This document shows positions 46,684 to 58,750 of a DNA stretch of 64,000 nt, one piece after another. A program made the translations under genes and the position numbers. Source of the stretch: Atherinomorus stipes (taxonomy: Eukaryota > Chordata > Actinopteri > Atheriniformes > Atherinidae); the NCBI GenBank assembly GCA_023101725.1, contig JALJCO010013392.1, forward strand, positions 21,800 through 85,799. The letters run 5' to 3'. Under the pieces are notes generated by a model. That model did not search any database and had not been told where the DNA came from. It was given only the letters and a program-made list of their open reading frames with translations. How positions within the stretch are numbered: the first letter of the stretch is position 1; each line of letters starts with the position of its first letter.

Positions 46684-46706
46684 GTCGTGTCACGTGCAGG
46701 TCTGTC

Positions 46707-47900
46707 ATGGCTCTGTCACGCAGAAAGCTGAAGTGTGTGGTGACAGTGACGATGGTTAACCTCTTCATTTTCATCCTCATCTCCCGAAACAACAGCCAAG
46801 ACAAAAATGGACCACGCAAGCCCCACATCCCCTCCAAACCCTTCTGGGCCAAACTGGCCCCCAACTCTGCCTACTGGAACCGCCAGCAGCAGATTCTGGA
46901 CCTCCAGAACAATCACATCTTGTTGACAAACTACAGTGGCACAGACTTGCCTGACTGGCTCAATGATACCAGTTTACCCTCTGACCCCTGTCAGCCTAAC
47001 TTCAGGGTTACCACTCAGGTGAAAGACTACAACTCTCTACCCGATCGCTTCAAGGACTTCTTGTTATACATGCGATGCCGTTCCTACCCACTCACGATGG
47101 ACCAGCCGGAAATATGCAAGGAGCCGCCGTTCCTGCTTCTTGCCGTCAAGTCCCTGGCTCCACATTTTGACCGTCGTCAGGCAATCCGGGAGTCCTGGGG
47201 ACGGGCCGGTGTTATAGCCAATAAGACAGTAGTCACCATTTTCCTTCTTGGCAATGCCACAGCTGTGGACTACCACCCGGATTTATCCGAGATGCTGCAT
47301 TACGAGAGCGTCCGCCATAAAGACATTGTCCAGTGGGATTTCCGGGATTCATTTTTCAACTTGACTGTCAAAGAAGTTCTGTTTCTTGAGTGGATCCAGG
47401 CTCGATGCGCCGGCGCTCACTACATCTTCAAAGGAGACGACGACGTCTTCGTCAACACCTACCGCATCCTGGACTTCCTGAAGAGCCTGTCGGGGGAAAA
47501 AGCCAAGGATCTGTTTGTGGGCGATGTTATCACAAATGCGGGGCCCCATCGTGACAAGAAGGTGAAATACTTCATCCCAGAGAGCATGTACGTCGGGGCA
47601 TACCCTCCATACGCAGGGGGAGGTGGTTACCTTTACTCTGGCAACATCGCTGCTCGCCTGCACAACATGTCACAACATGTTGCGCTCTACCCAATAGATG
47701 ACGTCTACACTGGCATGTGTCTGCGGAAGCTGGGGCTGGCCCCCACAAAACACAAAGGCTTCAGGACTTTTAACATAGAGGAGAAGTATAGGTCAAATCC
47801 CTGCGCATACAAAACCTTAATGTTAGTTCATCCCAGGACCCCACAGGAGATGATCCAGATCTGGGCCTGGCTCAGTAGACCTGACTTGACCTGCCAGTGA
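46707..47900 (+). CDS. b3gnt2: N-acetyllactosaminide beta-1,3-N-acetylglucosaminyltransferase 2
   Basis: Adds GlcNAc in beta-1,3 linkage to galactose, extending poly-N-acetyllactosamine chains on glycoproteins in the Golgi. The product is 397 residues, the same length as human B3GNT2, intact and in one exon. It is a type II membrane protein: short basic N-terminus (SRRKLK), membrane anchor about 10-26, stem, then a GT31 domain from about 140. Family motifs seen: FLLLAVKS (142-149), RRQAIRESWG (156-165), FKGDDDVFVN (241-250) with the metal-binding DDD at 244-246, YAGGGGYLYSG (302-312) and PIDDVYTGMC (329-338). N-glycosylation sequons at N28, N75, N86, N172, N183, N218 and N320. LPDRFKDFLLYMRCRSY (111-127) is close to human B3GNT2, which separates it from other B3GNT members. 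Teleosts have duplicate copies; I cannot tell a from b. The start is fixed by the signal anchor and by the acceptor just upstream. Confidence 0.98.
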   Translation: MALSRRKLKCVVTVTMVNLFIFILISRNNSQDKNGPRKPHIPSKPFWAKLAPNSAYWNRQQQILDLQNNHILLTNYSGTDLPDWLNDTSLPSDPCQPNFRVTTQVKDYNSLPDRFKDFLLYMRCRSYPLTMDQPEICKEPPFLLLAVKSLAPHFDRRQAIRESWGRAGVIANKTVVTIFLLGNATAVDYHPDLSEMLHYESVRHKDIVQWDFRDSFFNLTVKEVLFLEWIQARCAGAHYIFKGDDDVFVNTYRILDFLKSLSGEKAKDLFVGDVITNAGPHRDKKVKYFIPESMYVGAYPPYAGGGGYLYSGNIAARLHNMSQHVALYPIDDVYTGMCLRKLGLAPTKHKGFRTFNIEEKYRSNPCAYKTLMLVHPRTPQEMIQIWAWLSRPDLTCQ

Positions 47901-49346
47901 TGCAGCCTGATGGGGGACTGTGCTGAAAAGCATAGTGGAGAAGACAGTTTGGGGAGGTTTGCACCCAAAAGCCAAAGTAGAACATCTACAACAGGGTCAT
48001 GGCGTAAAAGTTGGCAGCTTTAAGTTGAGATGTTGTGAAGATTGTCACTTTGAGCCTCTGCTTGGCAAAACTGATGTGTTGTAACATACAAATGTGGAAG
48101 GATGCAATGTTGGCACCAATTATTAAATTATAGTATTTTGACCAGGATGTCAAACTCCTGTTGACAAGCTAATCCTGCTTCACTGTTGACCAAACTTCAC
48201 CCAAAGTGAATGTCTTTCTTTGAGTACACATATTTATATCACAACTATTTATACAGCCTTTATAATCCTTTAACACTGTGTGTCAGCTCCGTGATGGAGT
48301 GTCTCAATGCTGTATTAAATGATTTTAGGAGAATAAGACCTGGAAGTGTCCACCTGGAAGTCACCATGTGGCTGGTTGTTAAATGTATAAGATGCTGTGA
48401 TGAAAGTAGTTGAAAGGAAACATGCTTTCAACACACAAAGGGGTTTTGTCCAAGCACATGCAGCTTATTGCTGCAAGCTTTAAAAGAGATTCCTGGTGAA
48501 CACTTCCTGGTGATTGTTGCTGGAAGCGTAGTCTGTGCTGCTATTCTCATCCATACTCCCTCAAGTATTTACTCGTGATTCACTCCAACCCAAGCTCAAC
48601 CAGTTTTTCCTCACGAAGACTTGTTTTTTGACTCTTTATGTGCTTCAGATGACAAGCCCGTCAACTGTTTCTGACCTGAAACTTATTTAGTGTCTCGACA
48701 GTTTGTTTTGGCTTTCTGTTATTTATACTCAGATTTCCAAAATGGGATGTTTTTAATGGAGTGAACATACTTTGCTTTAAGGGACCAGGAAAAAAGTGGG
48801 AGCCTAGCTGTGTTCAGCTCAGCAGGTCTGGGCTTGAATGGCGAAATATGGATGCAGAAATGTAAATGCTGTCTAATTCTGCTTCAGGTCTTGACTGTAC
48901 ACATGCTCACATAAGTGCATTTTCAGACATGTATGTGTTAGACTTCCCAGGTAGAGCTGCAGTGCTATAACTCTTCAAGTCCTGTGAGGAGGTGTTAGAT
49001 GCTGCTTTCATGTGCTTTCGAGTTGAAAAGCTTTAGATTGAATATGTAGAACGAACATACCTGAGCTACCTAAGCTTTCTATACTTGACAAAACAGCCTC
49101 TGGTCATTAAGACTTCATTTCAGAATACTAGATGTACATTTTAGGGCAGGAAAGATTCTTATTGTCTTTACTACCTGTTTTCAGATGATAAATATCACTT
49201 TTTTTAAGGGTCTGTGTGTTGGTGAATTTTTAAAAAAATGATTCCTTCCTGTATTATTTAAGTTAATACGCAGCTCAGTGCTGCTTGGCTTTAGCACAAT
49301 TACTGTCTTCTACTCACTTTATTAGCAAAGTGCTGCACATACCTTG

Positions 49347-49352
49347 AATAAA
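49347..49352 (+). promoter_or_regulatory. Poly(A) signal candidate 1 of b3gnt2
   Basis: AATAAA followed by TGTTTTGTAATGTTAC, a T/G-rich downstream context. Confidence 0.5.
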
Positions 49353-49594
49353 TGTTTTGTAATGTTACTTTTAGCTGTATGTCACAGTAGGAAGCTTTCT
49401 GTACACTGCTCTCAAGTCTGAGTGCAGAGGGGTGCTTGTTTTGTTAAACCCAGATAGAAAAGGTCAGTGTTACATGATTGTATTTAGTTTTACCAGGTTC
49501 ATAGTGGTCTGATTTGTTTAATTTCTTTGTTGTTCCCAGAAACATCCCTCTTCATTATTTTTCTGTCATGATGATGGGTTTCGGCTGATTTTTA

Positions 49595-49868
49595 GAGAGG
49601 GACCCAACTGCAGTCACGGTACGTCGCCATATATCCAATCCACGCAGGAAGTCCCAATCGGAAGTTTCTTTTTCATGTAACTTACTAAAATCTAACCCTG
49701 ACCCTTCTCCTAACCCTAACCACCCAACTACTCTATACGCATCTGTTTGCAAGCCGCAGATAGTTACTCTTGGCGGTATTTAACTAACTTCCGCATGAGA
49801 CTTCCTGTATGGATTGGATGTATGGCGGCGCCCTTGTCGGTCAATGTAACTGCAGTTAGGTACTCTTG
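49595..49868. mobile_element. Foldback MITE with about 80-bp inverted arms
   Basis: The left arm (49595-49676) contains CCAACTGCAGTCAC, CGCCATATATCCAATCCACG and CAGGAAGTC; the right arm (49785-49868) holds their complements GTAACTGCAGTTAGG, TGGATTGGATGTATGGCG and GACTTCCTG. The centre is an unpaired TCTAACCCTGACCC-type stretch. No clear target duplication was found. It lies within the probable b3gnt2 3' UTR and would form a long imperfect hairpin in the longer transcript. Confidence 0.8.
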
Positions 49869-50782
49869 GATTTTTAGGCTGTTTTTCATCTCTGTTAGAG
49901 CTCCTCCTGCTGGACAGGGTGGTTCACTGACCGTTAAGAGCTTTGTATGCATAATCTACTACATTATCTAATATATGGAACCATTGTTTTAGTATTTCAC
50001 CCATATAGTCCTCAAATTCTCCAAAGGATAACACACTCGCACACAAACTCATACAGACATCATATTTAAGATTTTTAAAGTTAATGACCATCTTGTTGGA
50101 TACTTATCATTCCTACCATGACATAATCCATCTGTCTCCATGAAAGCTTTTTTTTAAAAAAAAAACTTAAAAAAAACACTAAAACATCTAAATGTTTTAA
50201 GTTTGCTCACCTGTTCTCTTTTTTTTTTTTTTTGGTCACGCGGTTTGTGACTGAGGTTTACATGTTTATTAAAGGTCACTTATGTTTGTTATTGTTACTC
50301 GTGCCTGATTGGCAATAGACTTTAACCATAGTGCACATTTCAGGATCTGATGTGCACTCGCTTTATGCTTGAATTTAGCCTCTCCTGCTTCATTGTATTC
50401 TATTTAAACCCTTTGTGTTTTTCTTTTTAAAGGAACTTCTTCTCAAATGTGGCTCCCGGTTTCATCCATCAGTATTTTTCCATCATTTTTTATCTGTTGC
50501 GTGCTGACCCAGGCCATCACATTTAATGATTCACCTGGATAACAATTCTCTGTTTTTGTCCGTATAACCCATCCTGTCATATCAAACATGACTTGATCAA
50601 ATTTTTTCATGCATTTCATTAACATGTTGTGTTAAAACTTGTCATTTTTGTGTCACGCAGCACCCGCTCAGGCTGGCTGCCAAATCTTTGTCCAATATTT
50701 GTTTTGCTTTGTACTGTATGTGTCAGAATGTCCCTGAAGTGTGTTTAGCATGATTCTTTGACCCAAATGACTTGATTATTAC

Positions 50783-50788
50783 AATAAA
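50783..50788 (+). promoter_or_regulatory. Poly(A) signal candidate 2 of b3gnt2
   Basis: AATAAA followed by ATTATATTTTGTTTTTGTAA, a strong T/G-rich downstream element. The best candidate for the distal end of the transcript. Confidence 0.5.
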
Positions 50789-50954
50789 ATTATATTTTGT
50801 TTTTGTAAACTGACCCGTCTGCTTTTATTGCAAGAAAAGGTTTATGTGAATGGAAAGTCTAAGAGAAGTTGCCAAATATGGTTTAAAAGTTTGTTTCTGC
50901 TAAAATTAAACTTTTATTTGTCCAATCTGACCCAAACTACAAAGTGTTTTCATG

Positions 50955-51090
50955 AAGAATGAGACTTTATTGCCGAGTAAGTTTGCATATTCAAGGATTT
51001 TGTCTTGGGTGGTGCTAACACAAAAACAAAGAGTAGACATTTACAAGACGTGACAGTGTTTTAAAAACTACACACATATAGGGATGATGG
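50955..51090 (-). repeat. LINE 3'-tail-like fragment
   Basis: GAGACTTTATTGCCGAGTAA, GTTTGCATATTCAAGGATTT and GTCTTGGGTGGTGCT match the reversed 3' end of a common fish LINE (pattern TTTATTGCCAAGTAAG...AAGGATTTG), by recognition only. Confidence 0.5.
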
Positions 51091-53354
51091 TGGATGCCTG
51101 GAAGCAGATTGGCATATGTCTGTTGCACTTTAACCATTTATTAGTTTTCTATTGACTGCGGAGGAGTGTCATACATTTCCAGCATTGGCAGGAGTGTGTT
51201 GTGGCTCATGCAGGGGCCACGACCCTTTAGGCTTGAAACCTAAACTAAAAGCACAAGGAAGAGCTGGAAGATGTGACACATGTAGAATTAAACATGTAAT
51301 GCATAGTTCCTACCAGCAGAGGGCAGCAGAGTATAAGTATGGACTGTTATGGTTTTCTGTGCCGTTTAACACCAAGAATTTAGTCAAAGATTTGAAACAG
51401 GAAGTGAAGTCAAGTTTATTTAAAGTATGTTTAGTTTATCTGATAAACCTCTTATTCTTCAGTCAGTGCAATAAAGAGTGATGGTCAGTGTGCATGTCTG
51501 ACCTTTCCATCATTTTCACATGGTTAAAGTTTGTCAGAATGACAGTCATTGGTCCAATAGAGGCAAAAAGGAGTGTGTTTGATTAGTACTGTTGTGTGCT
51601 GCATGTCCTAGCATGAGTTAAAAAATGTGGAAATGTTGCAACAAAAGGCAAATATCTTGTGATTTTCAATATATTTTTGCTTTAATTATTCTTTCCTTTT
51701 CTTTTCTGATCTTCACAGTTGTTTTTATGTTTTTGTTGTCAGTTTTTCTCTGTTAGCTGTTGCCTCAGCTCACACAGACAAAAAAGCTTTTTGACTCCTT
51801 AACTTGCAGATAAAAAGGAGCAGACTGTGGTCAAGAGTCGGCTGAGGCTTCCTTTTTATGTTTACCCTACACCTCTTCACATGGGGATAAATTAAAGAGG
51901 TGAGACAGTTGTCATGCCAACTGTATCCCTAAGGTGGTGCAGGAGCAAAATGAGGGAGATGCCCTCTTTGTTTTCTGCAGGTCTTTCGTACCTACAGATC
52001 TGTTGGCCTTTTAAGGAAAGATATTTAAAAGTGAAAAATCCTTTATGAGCTTCAGGTTTGGTTTCACAGATCTGTGCCAGGAAAGAATCAGAGTCCAAAG
52101 TAAACAAAACCTCTGAACTCTGATTCCACAAGCTAGCATTTCTTAACGTCAGCTTGTTGTATAACTGAAGTTGATCGACAATCAATACAGAAATTCTCTT
52201 ACATCACAGCAGATTTTTGAGTCTTTGTTCCTCAAAAAAATCCCGGTGAAACATCTGCATCTCTTCAAATATACGACAGCTGCCTCATCGTGTGCAGAGC
52301 GAAGCATTTATGTCCCATAAATCACAACCTGTAACACTACGACACATTAGTGTCTGAGCTGAGCTGTGAGATGATACTTCAGAGTATTTTTAGGTCTTCT
52401 TTTCCTTTCCTGTTTGACTCCACAGTTGCATCCTGTTGGTGGGGTTTTATACTCAGGAAGACTCCTGCACCTGTAGATCCTGCATGTGTCATCCGCCATC
52501 ATGGCATCCTGTTAAAGCCTAAAATAAGCTCTATAGAGAGAAATTAGTCAAATTTTAATTTGGGATTTTTCAGCTGGGAGACATGTCAAAACATTACTGG
52601 AAAGTTAAAAGAAAAAGGAAGTTGATTAATAATGCAATAAACTCAAAACATAGTTTTCAGTTGTTAGAATATTTATCTTCATCCTTTTCTTTTTAACTGT
52701 GTAAGTCACCGTCAGGTGTTTTGATAAATTATCTGTTTATAGCCTACTTTTAAGATTTAATATGAGATGTTGCGAAGAAAAAAAAATTCCCAGCTGGGAA
52801 CTTTGGAGACATCTGTTTTGGAAATTTCCACTCCATCTTTTTTTTTTAAGAAAAAAAAAAGCATAAATATTTTGGATTTGTGTTGTCATGATGCTAGAAA
52901 CCGATGACAAAAATTTTTAAAATCATGTCTGATTTTTACATAATTCTGCTTCTAACAGAAGGTTAAGATGGGTGTGTCAGAGTGAGCGATAAGGAAACAA
53001 TACAACAACTCATATAAGAGCAGTTGTTTTATAAAAAAAAAAAAAAGATGAGGCAATGGCTTTTTTCTCCTGTTTCTCAACCTCATCTCCACAAAATCTC
53101 AACCTAGTTTCACTTCCAATTCCAAAGGAGATCTCAATCATTTCTCAAATAATTCTCAAAATGTTTGCATTAAGTCTCAAATAAAACTATTTCTCCTTGT
53201 GAATTTTAGGAGAAACAAAAGAGACACTCATGAGAATGATTTGAAACCTTAATGAGGCTAGCATGAGATCTCCTTTTTGTTTCCAGAGATGCAAAAGCGA
53301 AAGCTTTGAGAAGTAAAATTTTCCTCTGGGATGTCCCTTATTCCACTGATAAGC
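51091..53354. other. Intergenic DNA, nothing recognised
   Basis: AT-rich with small A and T runs. Open frames up to 109 codons (51152-51481) have no domain resemblance. Confidence 0.5.
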
Positions 53355-54225
53355 AGTTTGATTAGGTGCCTGTTTGTTAAACAGCTGATCAGCCAATCAC
53401 ACGGCAGCAACTCAATGCATTTATGTAGACATGCAAGACAACTTGCTTAAGTTCAAGCAGCATCAGAATGTGGAGGAAAGGGGATTTAAGTGACTTTGAG
53501 CGTGGCATGGTTGTTGGTCTGAGTGCTTCAGAAACTGCTGATCTACTGGGATTTTCACACACAACCATCTCTCGGGTTTACAGAGAATGGTCTGAGGAAG
53601 AGAAAATGTCCAGTCAGCTGCAGCAGTCTGGATGAAAATGCCTTGCTGATCAGAATCAGAAGACTTAATTGTCATTGTACCGGCGTCCCAGTGCAATGAA
53701 ATTTTGTTTTCAGTGCAACCCGTCCACCGGGCAGACTGAGCGTGCAGCCACATGAGCAGCGCACCTGTTTGATGTCAGAAGTCTGAGGAGAATGGGCAGA
53801 CTGGTCGCAGCTCCTGAAACTGAGGCTACAACTGACTCACCAAAACTGGACAATGAATGATCCATCCTGCCTTGTAGCAACCGCTCAGACTGCTGGTGGT
53901 GTAAAGGTGTAGACTAGAGGATTTTTTTTAGCCTACTTTAGGACCCTTCGTACCAACATGGCATGGTTTAACCACCACAGCCTACCTCAGTATTGCTGCT
54001 GACCATGTCTCTCCCTCTATAACCACAGTGTAGCATCTTCTGATGGCGACTTCCAGCAGGATAATGCATCATCACCGTACTTTCCTGGCCTTCACACAGT
54101 CACCAGATCTCCATCCAAATCTGCAGCAACTGTGTGACGCCATCGTGTCAATATGGAGCAAAATCTGAGGAACGTTTCCAACACCTTGTTGAATTTATGA
54201 CACCAATAATGAAGGAAGTTTAACT
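53355..54225 (+). pseudogene. Tc1-like transposase pseudogene, interrupted
   Basis: Plus-strand remnant of a common fish Tc1-like element. CATGGTTGTTGGTCTGAGTG and TCTACTGGGATTTTCACACA encode the GMVVG...LSASETADLLGFSHTTISRV helix-turn-helix region; later parts give VYREWSEEEKMSSQLQQSG, the RRMGRLV segment, LRLQLTHQNWTM, a catalytic-core trace (SSDGDFQQDNA, normally PSSDGYFQQDNAPCH) and SPDLHPNLQQLCDAIVSIWS. Internal deletions and frameshifts are many, and the first two Asp of the DDE triad are not recognisable. A separate repeat is inserted at 53649-53775. Confidence 0.85.
53649..53775 (-). mobile_element. Retroposon 3'-end fragment inserted in the Tc1 pseudogene
   Basis: CAGAATCAGAAGACTTAATT, GTCATTGTACCGGCGTCCCA and GTGCAATGAAATTTTGTTTT are typical of a reversed fish LINE/SINE tail (TTATTGTCATTGT...ATGAAATTTTG). 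It separates GCCTTGCTGAT from GATGTCAGAAGTCTGAGG, parts that are adjacent in intact Tc1 copies. Confidence 0.65.
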
Positions 54226-57200
54226 GTAAATAGCAGTTATTAGTTACTAGAGGATAATACATTTGAAATAACCAACAATTATCATGGTTTTTAATCTTAT
54301 GTTTTATCATAACAGAAGAAACTTATTTTATATGTCTTACTCAGCCTCTTCTGCACAATGTTTGAGCTTTTTTCTTTAAAAAAAATGCTTTCATTTAGTT
54401 TTCATTGAGTTTTCTGTCTCAACTTCCACTACTGAGAACTGAAGGTAAAAAAAAAAAACAAAACACAGAAGATCCCCTTAAGGCTTCACACGACAAATAT
54501 ATTGTATATTTTGGGAGGCTCCTCTGGTGAGAAAAAGTTTTTGAGGTTTAAGACTGCATGAATAAACCAGATAATAAGGATCATCAGATAAATCCTGGTC
54601 TCACACAGGAGTTCTCCACCGGGGCAGCAGGGTGGTGAATCAGGGATAAATCGGTCCATCTTTGCTCCTCAGAGATGAGAGTAGATTCTCTTTATTATTT
54701 GGCTGAAAACAAAAAGCCTCCTCTTTGTTTTCCATTTCTGCCCTCTGCTGAGTTAAGGCTTGGGGATAATAAATTTGTTCCAGATGGAGCTGTTTTTTTA
54801 TTCACACGCAGCAGTGACGGGTGGAGCTTGTTATGCAGGTTGCATACACACCAGCTGCTGTTAGAAGGCTCTGCTTCATTATTGATTACGTGTCTTTGTA
54901 AGTGATAGCAGAATAAGCCCCGCCCACCCGACTCTGACCACATGATAACACAAACACCAGGAATTATTTATAAGTGTGTTCTGATCCAGCTCTAAATGAC
55001 TCCAGATCAATGAGGTACAGCTGATCCGTTTTCCACTTTCTTTTCCAGCAGGAGGATTTTCAGCCTCACTTTGTTTTGAACTCAGTCGCTGCTTCAGTTT
55101 AGACTTTCCTCTAATGCACTAAAAGCAGACACATCTTACAATCAGACTGAAGTTTGGCTGCAGCTTTCATCTGATGTGATTATTGACAGCTCTTATTTAC
55201 ATTACACATCTACAATTTTCCTTTGCTCAGATTTTACCTTGACTTCTCTCAGCATTGACTCCTGTGAGTGTGGCTGCCTAAACTCAGTCACATGAGCAAC
55301 ACATGTGGCCCACAAGATAATTACTGTAATCTATGTCCAAGCCAGCTCCTCATATTTGGCCCACTGCTGGCCCACGTAACACTAGCCAGTGCCGTAACTG
55401 AGCCATAAGCACCAAGAGTGGTCTGGTTTTAGGCCCAAATGTGTCTGCTATCTGGGTTTTGCTGAACTTTTTTTTTTTTTTTTAATTTCAGATTGTGTTT
55501 CTTTTATTCTACATCACTTTCAGAGCCTGTATATCTGCTGCAGACATGTTTTCTTTTGTCTTCCATTTGTCCAGTTTCTTCAAATACTTAAAAACAAACT
55601 GTACAACGGAGATACACAGTTTTTAGCTTATAGCTATTCACCTCGCTGCTGGTCAAATACTAATTTATGTCCATCAAACCTGCTACCTTTTGACATTTGT
55701 TCATTGATGCAACAAAAAAATATGATCTGATTTTGTGAGAAGCTGCAAAGAGCATCTATATGCATCTATATCCGTCTGACAGTGTCTGATTGGGAACTGG
55801 TTCTTCGTGGGAGTTTAGTCTGTTTAAAATGTTCTGTTTATATTCTGAAATGGTTCGGAAAAAAATGATGGAACTAGAAATGATTTTAAAAAGGGGGAAA
55901 TATCCCAGAAAGCTGTTCAGAAAGCCTGGAGAAGTTTTGCACAGGACCACTTTCAGACATTACAAGTTGCTTGACAGAAAAATGTAAATAAATAAGAGTT
56001 TGCTCAAGACTTTATGACAAGTGTGGGAATATTTGTGCTTTGTTTTTGTTTTGTTTTTTTATAAAGTGTGTGTTAGTCATACTCAGCAAGTCAGGGCACA
56101 AATGTTGGGCTTTAAACTAACGCGCAGAAAATCTCTTATCTGATGATGAGGGCAAAAGAAATCCTGAAACATTCTCTAAATTGATTTAGGTTGAAAAACA
56201 ACTTTAGGTTTTACTAAACTAGTTTCCACTTCGTATCCCTCCATCAGTCTTTTCCTTTAATTGAATTGGATGTTTGAATTTGATAGATAAATGTGATTAT
56301 TAAGAGAGCTGGCATCATCAGCGAGCTGCCAGGAAGTCGGGATGATGGAGATGAAGTTCCTGGAAACTGATCGGCACTGGCACACACACACGCACACACA
56401 CACACACACACAAACAGTGAAGGGAGGTCCCAGGAGGACTTTTACTCCCTCCTCTGCCTTTGAAAATAATGTTATATTTGCAGGACTTGAGTTGCAGCAT
56501 CTTCAGCAGCGACAGACACCTCCTTTCACACAAACACAAATATTCGAGCCTGTAGAGGCGACAGAAGTCCTCTGGTGCCCAAAGATGAATAGAAAGAAGC
56601 CATGGGGCGACTAATTAAATCCCTCAGGATGATTTTCCTGCAGGACTTTGCCAACAGCATTAATCACACACAAGCTTTTAAGCTGCTAGATCAGTCTGCA
56701 ACTGCATGGATGAAAATAAAAAGAGGAGAAAACACCTAAAAAGGAGATGTTCATGTCTGACTCCACACTGTGTTGTAAAACCTGTTTAGCATTGCTGACT
56801 ATGACGCTTCTTTATAAGCACATCATGCTTTCAGACATGCAGTCTCATATCTGGACTCTGTGACTGAAGACTTTTCTTTCTTTTTCCAAACTGGAACCAT
56901 AAAAAGGAAATTTAAAAAAAGAGGGAAACAGTCGCTCACAGTTAGCTTTGCCTGGTGAAAGATGGAGGGACATGGAGGGAATGAGTCACGGCTCAGATCC
57001 GGATCTTTTCCAGCTAAATCACTAAAATGCAGGAAATGTTGGTTTGTTGGCATTAAACTGCGCCACGCCACTGCTGCAGCCAAGAAATGCTTCGGGCTAA
57101 AGAGCAGCTCCGTGACAGTGAGAGTTGTTCAGTTCTCGTCTGTTTATAAGCAAACCTCGTAAAAAGCAAAGAGCTGAAAGTACGAGCACATATATGAGAA

Positions 57201-57430
57201 TGACTGTAACGGACTGGAGTTTGCTGGAACAGATTTAGATGATGTAACACACTGACAGATAACAAACTAATTGAGGTTATTGTGTGACACCAGAACAACT
57301 TCAGTTGGTCTTGGCACTGATTTTCTGGAAATTTACTTACTTTACTTTGCCTAACTAAAGGGATGGGACTTTCGCGAGGCATTCATCGTGGATTGGTTTG
57401 ATGATAATAGTGATCCTTGTCCTGAAAAGG
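54226..57430. other. Intergenic DNA with minor repeats
   Basis: No gene recognised. 55300-55460 contains repeated GGCCCA-type motifs (TGTGGCCCACAAG, TTTGGCCCACTGCTGGCCCA) seen widely in fish genomes. The longest open frames (for example 57053-57382 minus, 109 codons) have no domain resemblance. Any downstream neighbour (tmem17 in mammals) is not visible. Confidence 0.45.
56381..56412. repeat. (CA)n microsatellite
   Basis: About 16 CA units with one CG interruption. Confidence 0.95.
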
Positions 57431-57435
57431 CCCAC

Positions 57436-58190
57436 AGTAGGGATGTAACAATAATCGATAAAAGACAAATTAGGATGAATTCTTCTGACAATTAGAATTC
57501 CTGTTTCAAATATTGACTATCGTAAAACTGGGATTATCGTATTTTGAAAAACTCACAGCAGCAGCAGTCCGTCAAAGACACAAGTTTGCATGTTTGGCCT
57601 CTGAAAATATGGCGGAAGGCACCGCGATGGAGGGGCTGGAGATTTTCCCTTCTATAGGAGCAAAGTCTGGATGTATTCTGGATTTTTTTTTAAGGATGCT
57701 GGGAGGAAACTTATTTATTTCTAGTATTATTTCACTGTTTCTGCCACATTTAATATGGTAGTGTAGCTGTGATATGAAGATTTGATTTCTACTGAGGTAC
57801 ATGAAACAGTTAAAAGTTTCCTTTTGGAACAAGTTCTTAGGAAATCTGGAAGACTAGATCTGAGTAGTGAGCTCTGAATGGCTAGAAAAGTATTTTTGGT
57901 TCTTATCTACAATATTGCATATAGCCAGAGACTCCTCTCATGTACTCTTATGGATTCATCTTTAATGCACATTTATATGTATTTAATGTCTAAATTTTAT
58001 TCTTTTAAGCAGTCCGTTGTGCTTGTCCTTTTTTTCCAGCATAGAATGTGAGAAACTTGAGGGTGAATTATTTGAGTGTGTATAATAGGTTCTTATACAC
58101 ACAAAAGAATATTTTAAGTAGATTACACCAATACTGTGATAATATTGATAATCGTGATCATTTTGGTCACAATAACCGTGAGTCCTGGTA
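57436..58190 (+). mobile_element. hAT-like element remnant with possible transposase start
   Basis: AGGGATGTAACAATAATCGA at the left and GATAATCGTGATCATTTTGG then TCACAATAACCGTGA at the right resemble the two ends of a common fish hAT family; the final right terminus is missing. Inside, 57609-57700 reads MAEGTAMEGLEIFPSIGAKS, resembling the first residues before the BED zinc finger of hAT transposases. The finger itself is not present. Confidence 0.45.
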
Positions 58191-58404
58191 ACGAGCGCCT
58201 CATTTGATTCAGATGTGTTGGAGAAGGGAAGCATCAAAGTTGCAGGATAGGGGCTCTTGAGGACTGGACCTGGCCACCCCTGATGTGTAAACTCTTGCCT
58301 TACAGATGGTGAAATTATCATCTAGAAGACACTCCACCTTTAATATATTATGTAACCGAGACACAAGATCAAGAGCTAAGTTGAACATTTTCACCTGTTT
58401 CCAG

Positions 58405-58750
58405 CTTTCTTTTTGCTCCACTTTGACATGATTGCATCACAAAGTTGTTGGCAGATTGTTGATGACATGTCTCCAGTTCCACCACATCCCAAATCTGATC
58501 TATCAGTTTGAGATCTGGTGACTGTGGAGGGCACTGGAGTGTATACCAGTGTGACAAGAAAATACCAGAGTAATGTTTAACCGTCTTCTATTGTCTAGTT
58601 TTGGTGAGTGTGCTAATTATCGTCTCAATTTCCCTGTTCTTGGGGCTGACATCGGGGAGTGGCACCAGGTGTGATCTTCTGCTGCTGTAAGCTCAGCTGC
58701 TTTCTAGGTTGGATGAGTTGTGTGTTCAGAGATGCTCTTCTGCAAGCCTT
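58405..58750 (-). pseudogene. Tc1-like transposase remnant, same type as 53.4 kb
   Basis: Minus strand: near 58700-58740 QGLQKSISEHTTHPT (intact family pattern NTISERTTRRTL), then PRTGKLRR, and after a large deletion LQCPPQSPDLKLIDQIWDVV with ELETCHQQSANNFVMQ, the SPDLNPIEHLWDVVE C-terminal motif. The central DDE region is lost. Confidence 0.8.

Larger units (their letters stand above)
47901..50810 (+). other. b3gnt2: 3' UTR of b3gnt2 (approximate extent)
   Basis: Non-coding sequence following the TGA at 47898-47900. Two poly(A) signals could end it: 49347-49352 (about 1.45 kb UTR) and 50783-50788 (about 2.9 kb UTR, followed by T/G-rich sequence). The longer form would contain the foldback MITE at 49595-49868. 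Length of the real UTR is inference. Confidence 0.55.

Noticed and set aside
47064..47663. Antisense open frames within the b3gnt2 coding exon
   Set aside because: Shadows of the real plus-strand gene, which has an unambiguous GT31 domain.
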